64,000 nucleotides of DNA from Tachypleus tridentatus (lineage: Eukaryota; Arthropoda; Merostomata; Xiphosura; Limulidae), in contig NC_134834.1 of assembly GCF_004210375.1 (NCBI RefSeq), positions 137,859,009-137,923,008 on the forward strand. The letters are read 5' to 3'. The notes under the pieces are model-generated. The model ran no database searches, was not told where the DNA came from, and saw nothing but the letters and a program-made list of their open reading frames with translations. Below, piece after piece: positions 49,783 through 61,517 of this stretch. Each line of letters opens with the position of its first letter. Position 1 is the stretch's first letter. The position numbers and the translations under genes were made by a program.

Positions 49783-50036
49783 CCTGTTCAGTGCCGTAGA
49801 CGAGATAACTCGTCCAAACCGATCGGTAACATAATGCCATGCACGAGTTAATTCGTTCTCAGTACTGTGGTCTCAATGTGTTTTTAAAAACATGCATTTG
49901 ACCTACTTACAAATTGTTTCACTTTCGATCCAAAATGGCGTCAAGAAAAAAGTTACAAAATGAAGAAGCATTAGAGTTGTATTTTGAACTTGGTTCAGAG
50001 TTGCCGTAGCAGCTGAAATACTTGGCAGTCAACAGG
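49783..50036 (+). mobile_element. Non-autonomous piggyBac-type element nested in the mariner
   Basis: 254 bp flanked by TTAA (49779-49782 and 50037-50040). The ends are CCTGTTCAGTGCC and, inverted, CCTGTTGACTGCC. Inside, at 49935, ATGGCGTCAAGAAAAAAG begins a short ORF (MASRKKLQNEEALELYFEL), like a piggyBac transposase N-terminus. It stops after about 25 codons and runs into the 3' end, so this is an internal-deletion derivative. Confidence 0.85.
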
Positions 50037-50139
50037 TTAATGATTAAAATATGTAGTAGGACATGTATAAAAATGTTCAGACAAATAAGAGAAACTAACC
50101 CAACTCCACTTTACCAGATCATTAATCAAAGAACCCCTT

Positions 50140-51100
50140 ATGAAGATGGATGTGTCTAAGGGTCACATTAGGCACATAATGCTTTATGAGTTTAAAATAG
50201 GCAATAGTACAGCAAAAAAATACACGAAAGTTAAAGGTGTTTATGGGTTGGAGTCTCTCAATGAAACAAAATGTCGAAGGTTGTTTCAGAAGTTCAGATT
50301 AGGTGACTACAGCTTAAGTAATGCGCCACGTTCAGGTCGTTCTGTTGAGTTTAATGATGACTTGCTGCTCGGTGCACTTGATGAAGATTGTGCTATAAGA
50401 GTTGAAGAGCGAGCACAGAAACTTAATTCAACCCATTCAACAGTTCAAAACTTGGAAAATGGGTCCCCCATGATTTGACAGAAACCAACCTTAGAGCAAG
50501 AGTGGACATTTGCACTTCTCTGCAATCTTGTGAACGTAACTCGCCTTTTTTGGACAGATTAGTGACTGGAGATGAAAAATGGATATTTTATAAAAATGTT
50601 AAGCACTGCAGACAATGACTCAGTGCAGGTAAACTGGCTGAAGCACAACCCAAAATAGACGTCCACCCTAGGAAAGTCTTGTTAAGCGTTTGGTGGGATA
50701 TTGTTAGTGTGATCCATTTGAGTTGCTACCACTTAATGTAACGATTACATAAAACTTCTTTTGTCAACAGCTAGAGCACTTGAATGTTCCACTGAAAGAA
50801 AAGAGGCCTGCTTTGATCAATCGTAAAGGTGTTGTGTTACATCAGGATAATGTGCAGCCCCATACAGCAGCGATCACATCTGCAAAGATTGAAGAACTAG
50901 ACTGGGAAAACTTCCACATCCTCCTTATTCTCCAGACCTTGCCCCATCTGATTAACATCTATTCCGAAGTATGCAGAACTATCTTGATGAAAGAGAGCTT
51001 GAAACACATGTGAAAACTACCCTCTCTTCATTCTTTTCCTCCAAACTCCAAGAATTTTATAGAAGTGGTATTCAGAAGTTTGTGAATCGTTATCAGTAAT
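50140..51100 (+). pseudogene. Mariner transposase, broken
   Basis: 50140-50478 encodes the N-terminal helix-turn-helix region (IRHIMLYEFKIGNSTAKK, RLFQKFRLGDYSL, PRSGRSVEFNDDLLLGALDE). Then VPHDLTE and RLVTGDEKWIFYKN (first Asp, about 50557-50595), and HPRKVLLSVWWDI. NRKGVVLHQDNVQPHTA follows (second Asp, within 50780-51013), then YSPDLAPSD in another frame, giving the DD34D mariner signature. The C-terminal FYRSGIQKFVNRY block follows. At least three frame or stop breaks make it inactive. Confidence 0.88.
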
Positions 51101-51200
51101 TAATAATAATGGAACATAAATTATTGATTAAATAATATTAAAAGCGTTTGAAATTTTTTCTCTTTTTGTGAACCTAAAATTTGACATCACCTGACCTCTA

Positions 51201-51533
51201 CATTGTGCTTTTCCTGGGCCGATTATTAAAATACAAAGTAAGCGCTTGCATTCATCTACGGAATATTTTCAAGTGAATAAACACCTCAGGCTTTAAACGT
51301 TTAATTTAAGTTTATTCTAAGAATTAAAAGATACATTAAACAACTAACGGATTATAGTATTAGTTCTTTCTGAGAACAGAGATGTAAAACATTTAAAAAA
51401 GTACAGTAAAAGTATCATATATTTTACAAATGCAGTTTCAAAGGATAACTGCAATAATGTGCCTAAAATATTTTGATTCAAATAATGTTTAAATTGTTTG
51501 AAGTTCATCTGAAAAAGTAACAAACTTCATTCA
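51201..51533. other. No gene seen
   Basis: AT-rich interval between the mariner and a SINE. Confidence 0.4.
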
Positions 51534-51544
51534 CTTGTTTTGAG

Positions 51545-51765
51545 TCGCGCCCGCGTCGCGCTAAACATGCTCGCCCTCCCAGCCGTGGGGGTGTATAATG
51601 TGACGGTCAATCCCACTATTCGTTGGTAAAAGAGTGGCCCAAGAGTTGGCGGTGGGTGGTGATGACTAGCTGCCTTCCTTCTAGTCTTACACTGCTAAAT
51701 TAGGGACGGCTAGCACAGATAGCCCTCGTGTAGCTTTGTGCGAAATTCCAAAACAAACAAACAAA
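51545..51765 (+). mobile_element. 5'-truncated T1 SINE
   Basis: Starts inside the head at TCGCGCCCGCGTCGCGCTAA. Body and tail are intact, ending in AAAC repeats. A perfect 11-bp duplication, CTTGTTTTGAG, flanks it (51534-51544 and 51766-51776), so the truncation happened during insertion. Confidence 0.92.
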
Positions 51766-51776
51766 CTTGTTTTGAG

Positions 51777-53295
51777 CTTTACTTTAAAATGACATGTCAG
51801 TTTGATAGAAAAGATCGCCAGAGTTTAATTTACCTGTTGTGAAACCTGTTGGAGAACGTTCTGGTTACTAGAGTTGAGTTTTCTTCAGGGACTTCATATT
51901 TTTGCTTTGTAGCTTGTTTACAGCATGTATTTTAGTCTGTTGTGCAGATCTTTATCCTGATGATGATCTTGTAAACTTCTTTATAGGTCGTTGATTTTTT
52001 ATTTTTCTAAGAGGAATAATCTAGTGAAATAGACACTTCCCTCATTCCAACTCCAGAGTTATACTTTAATCACTTCACCAATGGAAATAAGTAGGAAAAT
52101 ACATAAGCAATAAAAATACAGGAGTTACCAAAAACAAATAATGAAATTAGAAGTTGGATTTGTAATTGTAACAAAACACTATTACAGAAAATACCAAAGA
52201 AAACTGAATAAATTTTACAATACAATATGTGAACCTTTTGATTACCATATCGAATATACAGATTATTAATGTACATTTTTAGAATAATTGTTATAAATGT
52301 CCTATGTTTAATATCCATATTTCAACCAGTCTGATAAAATTTTAATTTTCTTAGTTGTTAGGTAACCTAATACAGCCTCAGAATGATCATACCAGAATTT
52401 TGGTCAGGCTGCCATCAGCTGTGTTTTCTACCGTTACCTAAGTTATATTTCTGTCCTGGAAACCATGACTACAATTACTATACTATTATTCTACCCAAGT
52501 TGGAATGCCCGTATTTTTGGAGGTTCTATACCGCTGTGGCGCATTCTAATTGGTAGGAATGACACCTAACTACAGTGTAAACTATCAACACGTAAATATA
52601 TTCTGATGCATTCCATTTTCACATAATAATTAGTTGGCAACCAGTAGTGTCTCACATCTGTGCCCCTTTCCCCGTCACTTCCATAATTATTACAGTTGAG
52701 AGAAATTCGCATATATTACGGCTATCTGTATGTGAATGACAGACATGAATCAACATTTATTTTACGGAATAGTTTTAAAAAATGATCCATTCTATTTGAA
52801 TTTATATGTAGAGAGAAAGAATTAGTATAAATCATTTTTGTAAGGAATGCTGAGAGAAAATTCGAGTAAAATATCCAATAGAATAAACCATATTTGTACT
52901 TAGAGAAATTCCGAGTAAAAACAAACATGATTTTTTGACAAATACTGAGTGAAAACCATTATTCCTGTATTTAGAAATTTCTGTAATGAACTAATTCACG
53001 CGTTATATTTATATGAAATGCTGGGTAAAAATCGCTTTTAATATCGAATAGGGATATTTAAATTGTTTTTCTATGACATGTGACGGAAATCGCAAAACTC
53101 ATACCTAGAAACGTCACTCATTAAGATATACTATAAATTTATTGACGAATCCTAGTCATAGTTTCATTATATTAAATAATTAGCTGAAGCAATTTCTTGA
53201 TATAGTATAAAATATTTCACGCAATATGAATACACTTATGTTCGTGTCCTTTTGACGGTCCCAACGCAACATTTCATTTAAATATTGTTTAGTTG
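51777..53295. other. No gene seen
   Basis: AT-rich. The ORFs at 52070-52318 and 52722-52928 (-) have no recognisable domain. Confidence 0.4.
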
Positions 53296-53555
53296 TTTGT
53301 TTGTTTTTGTTTCTTTGTGAATTTCACGCAAAGCTACAAGAGGGCTATCTGCGCTAGTCGTCCCTAATTTTGCAGTGGAAGACTAGAGGGAAGGCAGCTA
53401 GTCATCACCACCCACCGCCAACTCTTGCGCTACTCTTTTACCAATTATAACACCCCACGGCTAAAAGGACGAGCATGTTTGGTGCGACGGGGATTCGAAC
53501 CCGCGACTCTCGGATTGCGAGTCGAACGCCTTAACCCACCTGGTCATGCTAGGCA
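53296..53555 (-). mobile_element. T1 SINE
   Basis: Tail, body and head are in reverse order, with CGAACCCGCGACTCTCGGATT, i.e. B box and anticodon arm, and end GGTCATGCTAGGC. About 20 bases are missing near TTACCAATTATAACACC. Confidence 0.88.
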
Positions 53556-54566
53556 CTTACAGGTCATATTTAAAACTCTCGTATTTATGTAACATGCCTA
53601 CAATTTGTTTTCTGAGCGAAGAAAAAGTTATGCTGTTGCACTAACAACCTAGTGTGTTGTGTGAAACACCGACCAATCCCGGCTGTAGCTTTTATTATCT
53701 GTATCCGCTTCTAAACTCAAACACATTAAAACCATTCTGTTTCCATTCAACGAAATCGATGTTATTTGATAATATATAATAAATCTTTTAATTTATTCTA
53801 CTAGGGATAATTACAAATGTTGGTACTAGCGACGAATGATGTATAACAGTCTAATAAGTGAAATGGATTTATTGTCATATATTTATTTTAATATTTGCGT
53901 GTTTCAGTTTAATGCATATGACACATTAATCATGCATTATACGTGATATAGCAAATCGGAGACTAGTCCAAGTTAAATTATAATACGTAACATAAGATAT
54001 GTATTTCACAAGAAAAAATCAAACCTAAAGGAGATTTCATTCTCTTCTTTAAGTAGTTGATAAAAGAGACTTTATAACCAAAACAAATAAACAGAACAAT
54101 AAAAAACAACTGAAATTATTTACCTGCTATAAATTTTCTCATTTTGTTCAGGCTTTAATATCTTCTAGATGGCATCTTCTAAGCGAATAAAATAGTGAAA
54201 TGACACAACTCACTTTTTATCTTTTAGATTGACCAGTTGTCAGAATTGATACCAATACACTTTTTCAACAGTTTCTCTAAACACTTTTTTCAGACATGAA
54301 TGCAGCTAGTGATTGTTTAAAATTAATTTTCCTACACCGCCGAATCAGTTCTGTATGTAAACTAACTGACGTTTTTTATTATTTTATCCAAGTATATACC
54401 ATTAGCTTTATGTTACTTTTCTTCATATTCTCTTTATGCGTCAGTTCAAACTAGAAAAGTAAAGTTTATCTGTATCAAAATACATTCCGTATATTTCTAT
54501 TTTGCGGTTAATCACTACATAGAGCCCGCTAATCAGATACTTTCAAAACTTCTATTTTGTGCGCTA
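53556..54566. other. No gene seen
   Basis: AT-rich interval, nothing definable on either strand. Confidence 0.4.
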
Positions 54567-54579
54567 AATCTATAAGGAA

Positions 54580-54698
54580 CTGTGTGTGTTTTCTTATAAC
54601 AAAGCCACATCGGGCTATCTGCTGAGCACACCGAGGGGAATCGAACCCCTTATTTTAGCGTTGTAAATCCTTAGACTTACCGTTGCACTAGGGGGGGC
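54580..54698 (-). mobile_element. Full-length T2 SINE
   Basis: 119 bp. ATAACAAAGCCACATCGGGC, GGAATCGAACCCC, GTTGTAAATCCTTAGACTTA, then TTGCACTAGGGGGGG. A perfect 13-bp duplication, AATCTATAAGGAA, flanks it (54567-54579 and 54699-54711). Confidence 0.93.
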
Positions 54699-54711
54699 AA
54701 TCTATAAGGAA

Positions 54712-55475
54712 TAACACAGCATAGAAAATTATCATACGTTTAATTATTGCAAATTATGGTGACTGGTCGCTTTCAAGGTTCCTTTATTTTTCTAATTGAA
54801 AATACATCAAAGAACATAATAAAACCCGTCCTGCAAAAGGAGACTTGAAGTTCAATAAAACCATGGTGGCTGTGGAGGAGTTTATTATTGGATTCTGGTG
54901 ATCATTGGTATCCCAAGTAAAGTGTACTACATATACAACTACACATGACGTTTGAATCGAAAATTTATATTGCTTGAAGATGTGAATGAATATAACTAGT
55001 GTTTTAAGTTAATATGATTTGAAATTTAACGGAATGCTCTCCATAGTGAATAACATTTTAATTTGTTTCATTACAAGCAACTACATCAATACATACGCAA
55101 TTTTTTTCAAACATGTAAAGGAAACGTATGCCATATATAAAATATCAAATGGAAATCATTAGAACATTGTTGTACAAAAAGTGCCTACTTTCAACATAAA
55201 AAGTTGATGAGACAAAAACTTCATGTACAGTTATGCAAGATTTGTTTTGCAAATAGATATATATTTTGTGTGAGAACTAAAGAGTTTCTGATTTAAGACT
55301 ATGACTTATTCAAGAAAAGTGAGACACACGTCTCAGTTATACATCTTGTGCTTTATCACTTATGCTTTTGCGTAGGTCGTACTGTCTCAATATATTGTTG
55401 GCCTATATACTGGACTAAAAACGTATTACCTTTGATTTTATAAAAAAACTTATGCAAAATATATCTGACACTTGT
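54712..55475. other. No gene seen
   Basis: AT-rich interval between two T2 SINEs. Confidence 0.4.
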
Positions 55476-55489
55476 CTCTCTTTGATAGA

Positions 55490-55604
55490 GTGTGTTTTTC
55501 TTATAGCAAAGCCACATCGGGCTATCTGCTCAGCCCACCAAGGGGAATCGACCCCTGATTTTAGCGTTGTAAATCCGGATACATACCGCTGTACTAGCGA
55601 GGGG
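55490..55604 (-). mobile_element. Full-length T2 SINE
   Basis: 115 bp with intact tail, B box (GGGGAATCGACCCC) and head. Perfect 14-bp duplication CTCTCTTTGATAGA at 55476-55489 and 55605-55618. Confidence 0.93.
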
Positions 55605-55618
55605 CTCTCTTTGATAGA

Positions 55619-55982
55619 AGTTCTGTAGATAATGAAATAAAGCTTAACTAAACAAACCATGCCTCGCCCACGCATGGCCAGAACCGAGATACAAGTCTTG
55701 TGGCTGTAGCTCCTGTTAAGGTTATTGCAAGATCGATGACCGTACGTCAGGGTCGGAACTCTTTTTTTATCACTTGTGCACTCAAGTGTATCACGATAAA
55801 TCTTGTGTTCTATAGCATGAAAACTTGAAGTAATTTATTAAAATGTCCTCATAAATTACAACCGTCAAAATTTAGTAGGGCGCTTCACAATATACTTTTC
55901 ACGTGCTTTCAAAATCTTCAGGTGAAAATGTTACCTGGGAGTTCTCCAATAAATGAGTTTCCTCGTTTTATACAAGTTAATA
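55619..55982. other. No gene seen
   Basis: Short spacer before the Tc1-like element. Confidence 0.4.
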
Positions 55983-55984
55983 TA

Positions 55985-57545
55985 CACTGCTGGCCAAAAT
56001 CTTAAGGCCAATGAACATAAAGAAAAAATATGCATTTTGCGTTGTTAGTTTCAACCACTTATTTGAGTACAGCTTGAAAAGATGAAAATAAGAAAAAGGA
56101 AAATAAAATTAAAAAACGTTTTTACCATTTAATACGGAAAATGTAAACACTATGAAATTAGCCTAGATACTAGCTGGTCAAAAGTTTAAGACCATACTGA
56201 AACGAAGCGTTAATCGGTAAACACGTAATTTTAGTCATTTGTGTTCAAACATTAGCGTTATCAGTATCTCCCACTGACATCTCCTGTGTTACATTGGGTA
56301 AAAACATGGCAAAGGCTAAAAAGTTGACAGAGTATGAACGTGGCAGAATTGTCGAGCTGCAAACGCAAGGTCTCTCTCAACGTGCCATCGCTGGTGAGAA
56401 GATTGGGCGAAGTAAAACTGCTGTTGCAAATTTCTTAAAAGACCCTGAGGGATACGAAACGAGAATTTCAAGTGGCCGTCCCAAGAAAATTTCGTCGGCG
56501 TTGAGCAGGAGGATTCGACCGGTTGTCCGACAAGATGCCAGCTGATCGTCGAACCAGATTAAGGCTTTTACGGACGCAGCTCAAGAACAATAAGACCGCA
56601 TCTACGAGAGAAAGGCTTTAGAAACCGTAAACGTCTTCAAAGGCCACGCCTCCTTCCACACCACGAACCAGCTCGGTTAAACTTTGCTGAGAAGCCCCAA
56701 ACATGAAACATAGAAAAGTGGACGAAGTTTTTGTTATCTGATGAGAAAAAAATTTAACCTGGATGGTCCACATGGCTTCCAACGTTACTGGCACGATATG
56801 GATATCCAACCAGAGATATTTTCTACATGACACAGTGGAGGAGGCTCCATCATGATCTGGGGTGCTTTCTCCTTCCATGGAACAATGGAGTTTCAGGTTA
56901 TACAGGGGCGTCAAATAGCAGCTGGCTACATTGGCATGTTGGAGAGAGCCCTCGCTTGTGTGGAAATGACTAGATCTTTCAGCACGACAACACTGCAATC
57001 CATAATGCCCGCAGGACAAAAGACTTTTTCATGGCGAATAACGTGATTCTTTTGGACCATCCAGCGTGTTCGTCCGAACTGAACCCCATTGAAAATGTTT
57101 GGGGGTGGATGGCAAAGGAAGTCTATAGAAATGGACGTCAATTCCAAACAGTGCATGATCTTCGTGAAACCATATTCATCACTTGGAACACCATTTCAGC
57201 CACCCTTCTGCAAACGCTTATATCGACCATGCCAAAGCGAATGTTTGAAGTTATTCGCAATGACGGCCGTGCAACTCACTACTGAGATCTCTTGTTGGGC
57301 ATTTCCTACCCTGTTTAGGACTTCATTTCATTATGGTCTTAAACTTTTGACCAGCTAGTATTTAGACTAGTTCCAAAGTGTTCACATTTTCCCTATTAAA
57401 TGCTAAAAAAGTTTTTATTTATTTATTTTCCCTTTTCTTATTTTCATCTTTCGAAGTTCCACTCAAATAAGTAGTTGAGTCTAACAACGCAAAATGCATA
57501 TTTTTTCTTTATGGTCATTGGCCTTAAGATTTTGGCCAGCAGTGT
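55985..57545 (+). mobile_element. Tc1-like transposon with long IR/DR-type terminal repeats
   Basis: 1,561 bp with TA on both sides (55983-55984 and 57546-57547). The inverted ends begin CACTGCTGGCCAAAATCTTA and extend at least 200 bases with few mismatches. An inner block, CTAGCTGGTCAAAAGTTTAA, echoes the outer end as a direct repeat in each arm, an arrangement known in Sleeping Beauty-type elements. Confidence 0.93.
56294..57285 (+). pseudogene. Tc1-like transposase, frameshifted
   Basis: 56294-56545 encodes the paired-like DNA-binding domain (LTEYERGRIVELQTQGLSQR, IGRSKTAVANFLKDP) and the linker GRPKK. The frame then breaks several times. The catalytic core reads on as FLLSDEKK (first Asp), MIWGAFSFHGTMEFQVIQG, QHDNTAIHNARR and HPACSSELNPIENVWGWM. 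The usual SPDLNPIE has Glu for Asp. The C-terminal ISTMPKRMFEVI and THY end (57285) is intact. Inactive as read. Confidence 0.88.
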
Positions 57546-57547
57546 AT

Positions 57548-58188
57548 TTTGATTATATACGTATTTTTCTAAATTTTCTACAACCGACGTGACGAATTTC
57601 CGATAGCCATTTAGAGATATATAACGTAAAAGCAAAATTTGTGTTAGGTTTTTAGTTAAGAGCCTTAAAAAAAAGCAAACTTGATTGGGTGACTGAAAAA
57701 ACTAATATTGTTAAATATTTGGTCTAAATTAAGACATCGTTTCATTTTCAGATAACCTATCATGTCAAAAGCGACAAGGCATAAACCGTATTATAAAACT
57801 TGGTAAATGTTATGTGATAAATGAACCTATAAACAGTTAGGTTTGACTGGCCCAAACAGAATGTACACGTAATTAAATTAATGTTAATTTAAGACATATA
57901 ATAAACGGGATGGTGGCTTTTGCCATTTAGCTTTCTAGCAACTTTGCCTGGGCTGTAACTTCTGAGTTAACAGCTTTTTTCTAGATAATTAACTTTAAAA
58001 AAGTGTCAACTGGCCACAAAGAAGTAATATTTTTTCAGATGTTTAAAGCGTTCATTGCTCACGTGCAGCTCTCATCTGTATCAGATATGGAACCGCAAAA
58101 CACAATTTATTTTATGCGTATAGTATAACATCCAGAGCGTTTCTGATTTAAACGGCGGTTTCTCTTTGAAATTCTTTCATGTTGAGAA
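57548..58188. other. No gene seen
   Basis: AT-rich interval; nothing recognisable. Confidence 0.4.
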
Positions 58189-58198
58189 TTCCTATTTT

Positions 58199-58454
58199 TT
58201 TGTTTGTTTTGTTTTTAATTTCGCACAAAGCTACTCAAGAGCTATCTGTGCTAGCCGTCCCTAATTTAGCTAGTCATCACTACCCACCGCCAAGTCTTTG
58301 GCTACTCTTTTTCCAACGAATAATGAGATTGACCATCACATTATAACGCCCCCACGGCTGAAAGGGCGAACATGTTTGGTGCGACGGTTATTCGAATCCG
58401 CGATTCTCAGATTACGAGTCGAATGCCTTAACCCACCTGGCCATGCCGGGCCGT
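58199..58454 (-). mobile_element. T1 SINE
   Basis: Complete except for about 25 bases missing from the body (CCTAATTTAGCTAGTCATC joins directly). Duplication TTCCTATTTT (10 bp) at 58189-58198 and 58455-58464. Confidence 0.92.
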
Positions 58455-58464
58455 TTCCTATTTT

Positions 58465-59043
58465 AATTCACTAGTTGTACAAACACGGAGTTACAAAACT
58501 ATTCTTCACACTAGGCATGGGGCTGTCTGGATAATAATAATTTAATTCAAATATGTTCTTTATCTATAGCTATATTCATTAAGTTTGAAATTAATTATGA
58601 ATTTTACAAGATATCTCACCTGCGGACGTCAAGATATTGAGGTAGTAAGTTGGGAAGTTAGTGGGACGCGATCAGTTCATCGTTGCAATTGTGAGCAAGA
58701 ACATCGAGTAAAAACTCATCTGATTAATTACATAAGATGTCCAACGAAATTTTAATGCTTTGGTGAGGGGGGACGAAATGGTTAGAAATTGAGAACATAA
58801 GGCTACTAATAAAGAAGATTCTAGGTTTAATTTCCTGTTTTCTACACAAGTTGAAACAAAGTCAATATAACAGACTACACATCAAAAATAAAAATATTGA
58901 TCAATTAGTTGCAATTACGAGCTCAGCACCATTGTCGATTTTTCAATAAACATTTTAAGGTGTAATAATCTGTTTACTGAGTCAGAAATGAGCTCTGAGG
59001 TGTCTGAACAAGCTAATAAGTAAAACTAAAAACAGTTTAATTC
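58465..59043. other. No gene seen
   Basis: AT-rich interval between two T1 SINEs. Confidence 0.4.
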
Positions 59044-59057
59044 AATTTAATTAATTA

Positions 59058-59386
59058 GTTAGTTATCACCATTAGATTCCATCTAGGAACATAGGGCCGC
59101 AATCGCTTGCGGATTCTTCAACAAGTATTTAAGTGAGTAGGTTGTTAGCCCACTGCACCGAGCCGTCCCTAATTTAGTAGTGTAAGACTAGAGGGAAGGC
59201 AGCTAGTCATCACCACCTACCGTCAACTCTTGGGCTACTCTTTTACCAACGAATAGTGGGATTGACCGTCACATTATAACGCCCCCACGGCTGGGAGGGC
59301 GAGCATGTTTGACGCGACGCGGGCGCAAACCCGCGACCCTCGAATTACGAGTCGCACGCCTTACGCGCTAGGCCATGCCAGGCCAT
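59058..59386 (-). mobile_element. Composite T1 SINE with alternative 3' tail
   Basis: 329 bp. The tail (59058-59160) reads TTATCACCATTAGATTCCAT, CCGCAATCGCTTGCGGATTC and GGTTGTTAGCCCACTGCACC, then joins AGCCGTCCCTAATTTAG of the T1 body and a complete head. The duplication AATTTAATTAATTA (14 bp) is at 59044-59057 and 59387-59400. Tail and junction match 45664-45993. Confidence 0.93.
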
Positions 59387-59400
59387 AATTTAATTAATTA

Positions 59401-61045
59401 ATAAACTATAATTATAGTTACAAATCTTTCTAGTCTAGCTAATATGTAGAGATAATGTCCTTAGCCGACCTTTATGGTAAACAGTTATTCTATTCATCCC
59501 ACTTCTTACTGTCCAAAATAAATGATAAAAAATACTTCTATCTTTTGTACCGTTCAGAACAATATCACAACACTTACAACATAAAAATAATATTGAAACA
59601 TTTAATAAACATGGTATGCGTGCTCGCTTTTGATAAGGTTATGAATATTTGTTCGCCCGATACGTTCAAGAAAGACATCAACATTTGGTTAACTGCAATA
59701 GTGTGGTTGGAAAGTAATTGAATATCACTTATTTATTATGCGGTCAGCAGGTTAGATGGTGCTGTATGATAAAAAGAAAATTAACACTGTAACGTTGTTT
59801 TGTAACAAGAGAGTCTAAAAGAATGATTAACTGGTGATAAGAAGTTATCATTAGATATCAACATTAAAGTTAGTTGCTGCTTGGTACAGAAGAATATTAT
59901 ACTTTTGCAGTACAGTCACTTAAGGAACGGTATGATCATCAATAGTTATAAGTTCGGAAAGAGTAGTTGTTATTCATTTAGAAAATATCATTATTTTCTT
60001 CCCATGTGATATCTAAAGATGAGAACATGTTGGCAATTTTATAAGACCAGAGAAAAAACCACGCTGTTGCTAAGTTGCTAGTTAAAGATATGAACATTTC
60101 ATTTGTGAATATTACTCTAACTACTGCTAACTATGATATAGGGAGGGATCTATATATAAAGTAAGCTACACTTGTCTAGTTATGATAATTATTCAATGTC
60201 GTCTTAAGAAAAGAAACATTATGGCAACTTAAATCTAATGAAGATCAAAATAGATGATTATGTATGGTAAGGAAGGATGTTAACATTAGTTTGCTTGTTT
60301 CTGTGTAGCTAAAAATGAATATGAGCATGATGCTTACTAAAAGTGGTTTGAAAAAAATGTTAACACTGCGTTAACCATGATGTTATATTGTAGTTAGAAC
60401 AGTTGCGTAGCTAGGGTTTTCAGCGCCCGGGGACAAAGTCAGTTTTCGCGTCCCCTCGTGACGAAATGTAAGCCATAATTCCTAATTATGTAACATCAAT
60501 TTGGCGCCCCCACCCCCGATGCCACGCCCGGGGACAAATGTACCCCCTTGCCCTTCCGAGAGATTTGATTTGATGTTACTGTGTAGTCGATAAGTATGCA
60601 GACATAGCTTACTGCTGTGCAGTTGGTATGAACACCGTGCTGTATATAATCATGAGCGATATGAATATTAATTGACGCTGTGTTATCGTGGAGCGTGTTA
60701 AACACTTGTAACAACATTTTGCTACACGATAGGGAAGTATGGGTATATCTGTTTAGAAGCTGATATGTGTTTAGGAAAGATGAGTTGTCATTCCTCTGCT
60801 TTATTATTGGAGAAATATTGAAAAAAGCTTGGGTAATGCGAGTGGTCAATAAAGATTAGGTACTTCTATGTGACCGTGGATGATATGTTGCTTTAGCTGT
60901 TGTTATATTTAGTCCAGAATATTATGATTATATTATACGTGGTCAAAAAAAAACATGAACAACAAGTAACGTTCGGGTATGTTATTATCAAATTAGCTAA
61001 TATAACGCGGACAGGAAAGAAGTGAACATTATTTTAGGTACTATG
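59401..61045. other. No gene seen; one GC-rich repeat
   Basis: AT-rich except for the GC-rich block at 60405-60570. The ORFs at 59455-59721 (+) and 60496-60849 (-) lack recognisable domains. Confidence 0.4.
60405..60570. repeat. GC-rich block with an internal direct repeat
   Basis: CGCCCGGGGACAAA occurs at about 60424-60437 and 60526-60539, with TTGGCGCCCCCACCCCC between. Its composition stands out from the flanks. It looks like a piece of a dispersed DNA repeat of unknown class. Confidence 0.5.
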
Positions 61046-61056
61046 TGGTAGAGAAT

Positions 61057-61337
61057 TTGTTTGTTTGTTTGTCTTGGGAATTTCGCACAAAGCTACTCGA
61101 GGGCTATCTGTGCTAGCCGTCCCTAATTTAGCAGTGTAAGACTAGAGGGAAGGCAGCTAGTCATCACCACCCACCGCCAACTCTTGGGCTACTCTATTAC
61201 CAACGAATAGTGGGATTGACCGTCACATTATACACCCCCACGGCTGGGAGGGCGAGCATGTTTAGCGCGACGCGGGCGCGAACCCGCGACCCTCGGATTA
61301 CGAGTCGCACGCCTTACGCGCTAGGCCATGCCGGGCC
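61057..61337 (-). mobile_element. T1 SINE, full length
   Basis: Complete head (GGCCCGGCATGGCCTAGCGC in sense), body and AAAC-repeat tail. Duplication TGGTAGAGAAT / TGGTACAGAAT (10 of 11) at 61046-61056 and 61338-61348. Confidence 0.93.
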
Positions 61338-61517
61338 TGGTACAGAATAATGTGAACATTTAAATTAACAGTTGCTAATTTTTAGAACAGAAGTTAAGAG
61401 AAGAGAATAGATATCGGGGTAGCTGCTTCAGTGCGACCTGGTAGGATACAAACATTGCTTAAGATGCTGACATGTGGTTGGGAAGGATATCAACATCAAG
61501 TAATAAAGGAATATATA

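Larger units (their letters stand above)
49704..51198 (+). mobile_element. Mariner transposon carrying a nested piggyBac derivative
   Basis: Imperfect terminal repeats share AGGTCA followed by an AAT-AAGTAATGTT-like block. TA flanks are at 49702-49703 and 51199-51200. Without the nested 258 bases the element is about 1.24 kb, the normal mariner size. Confidence 0.82.
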
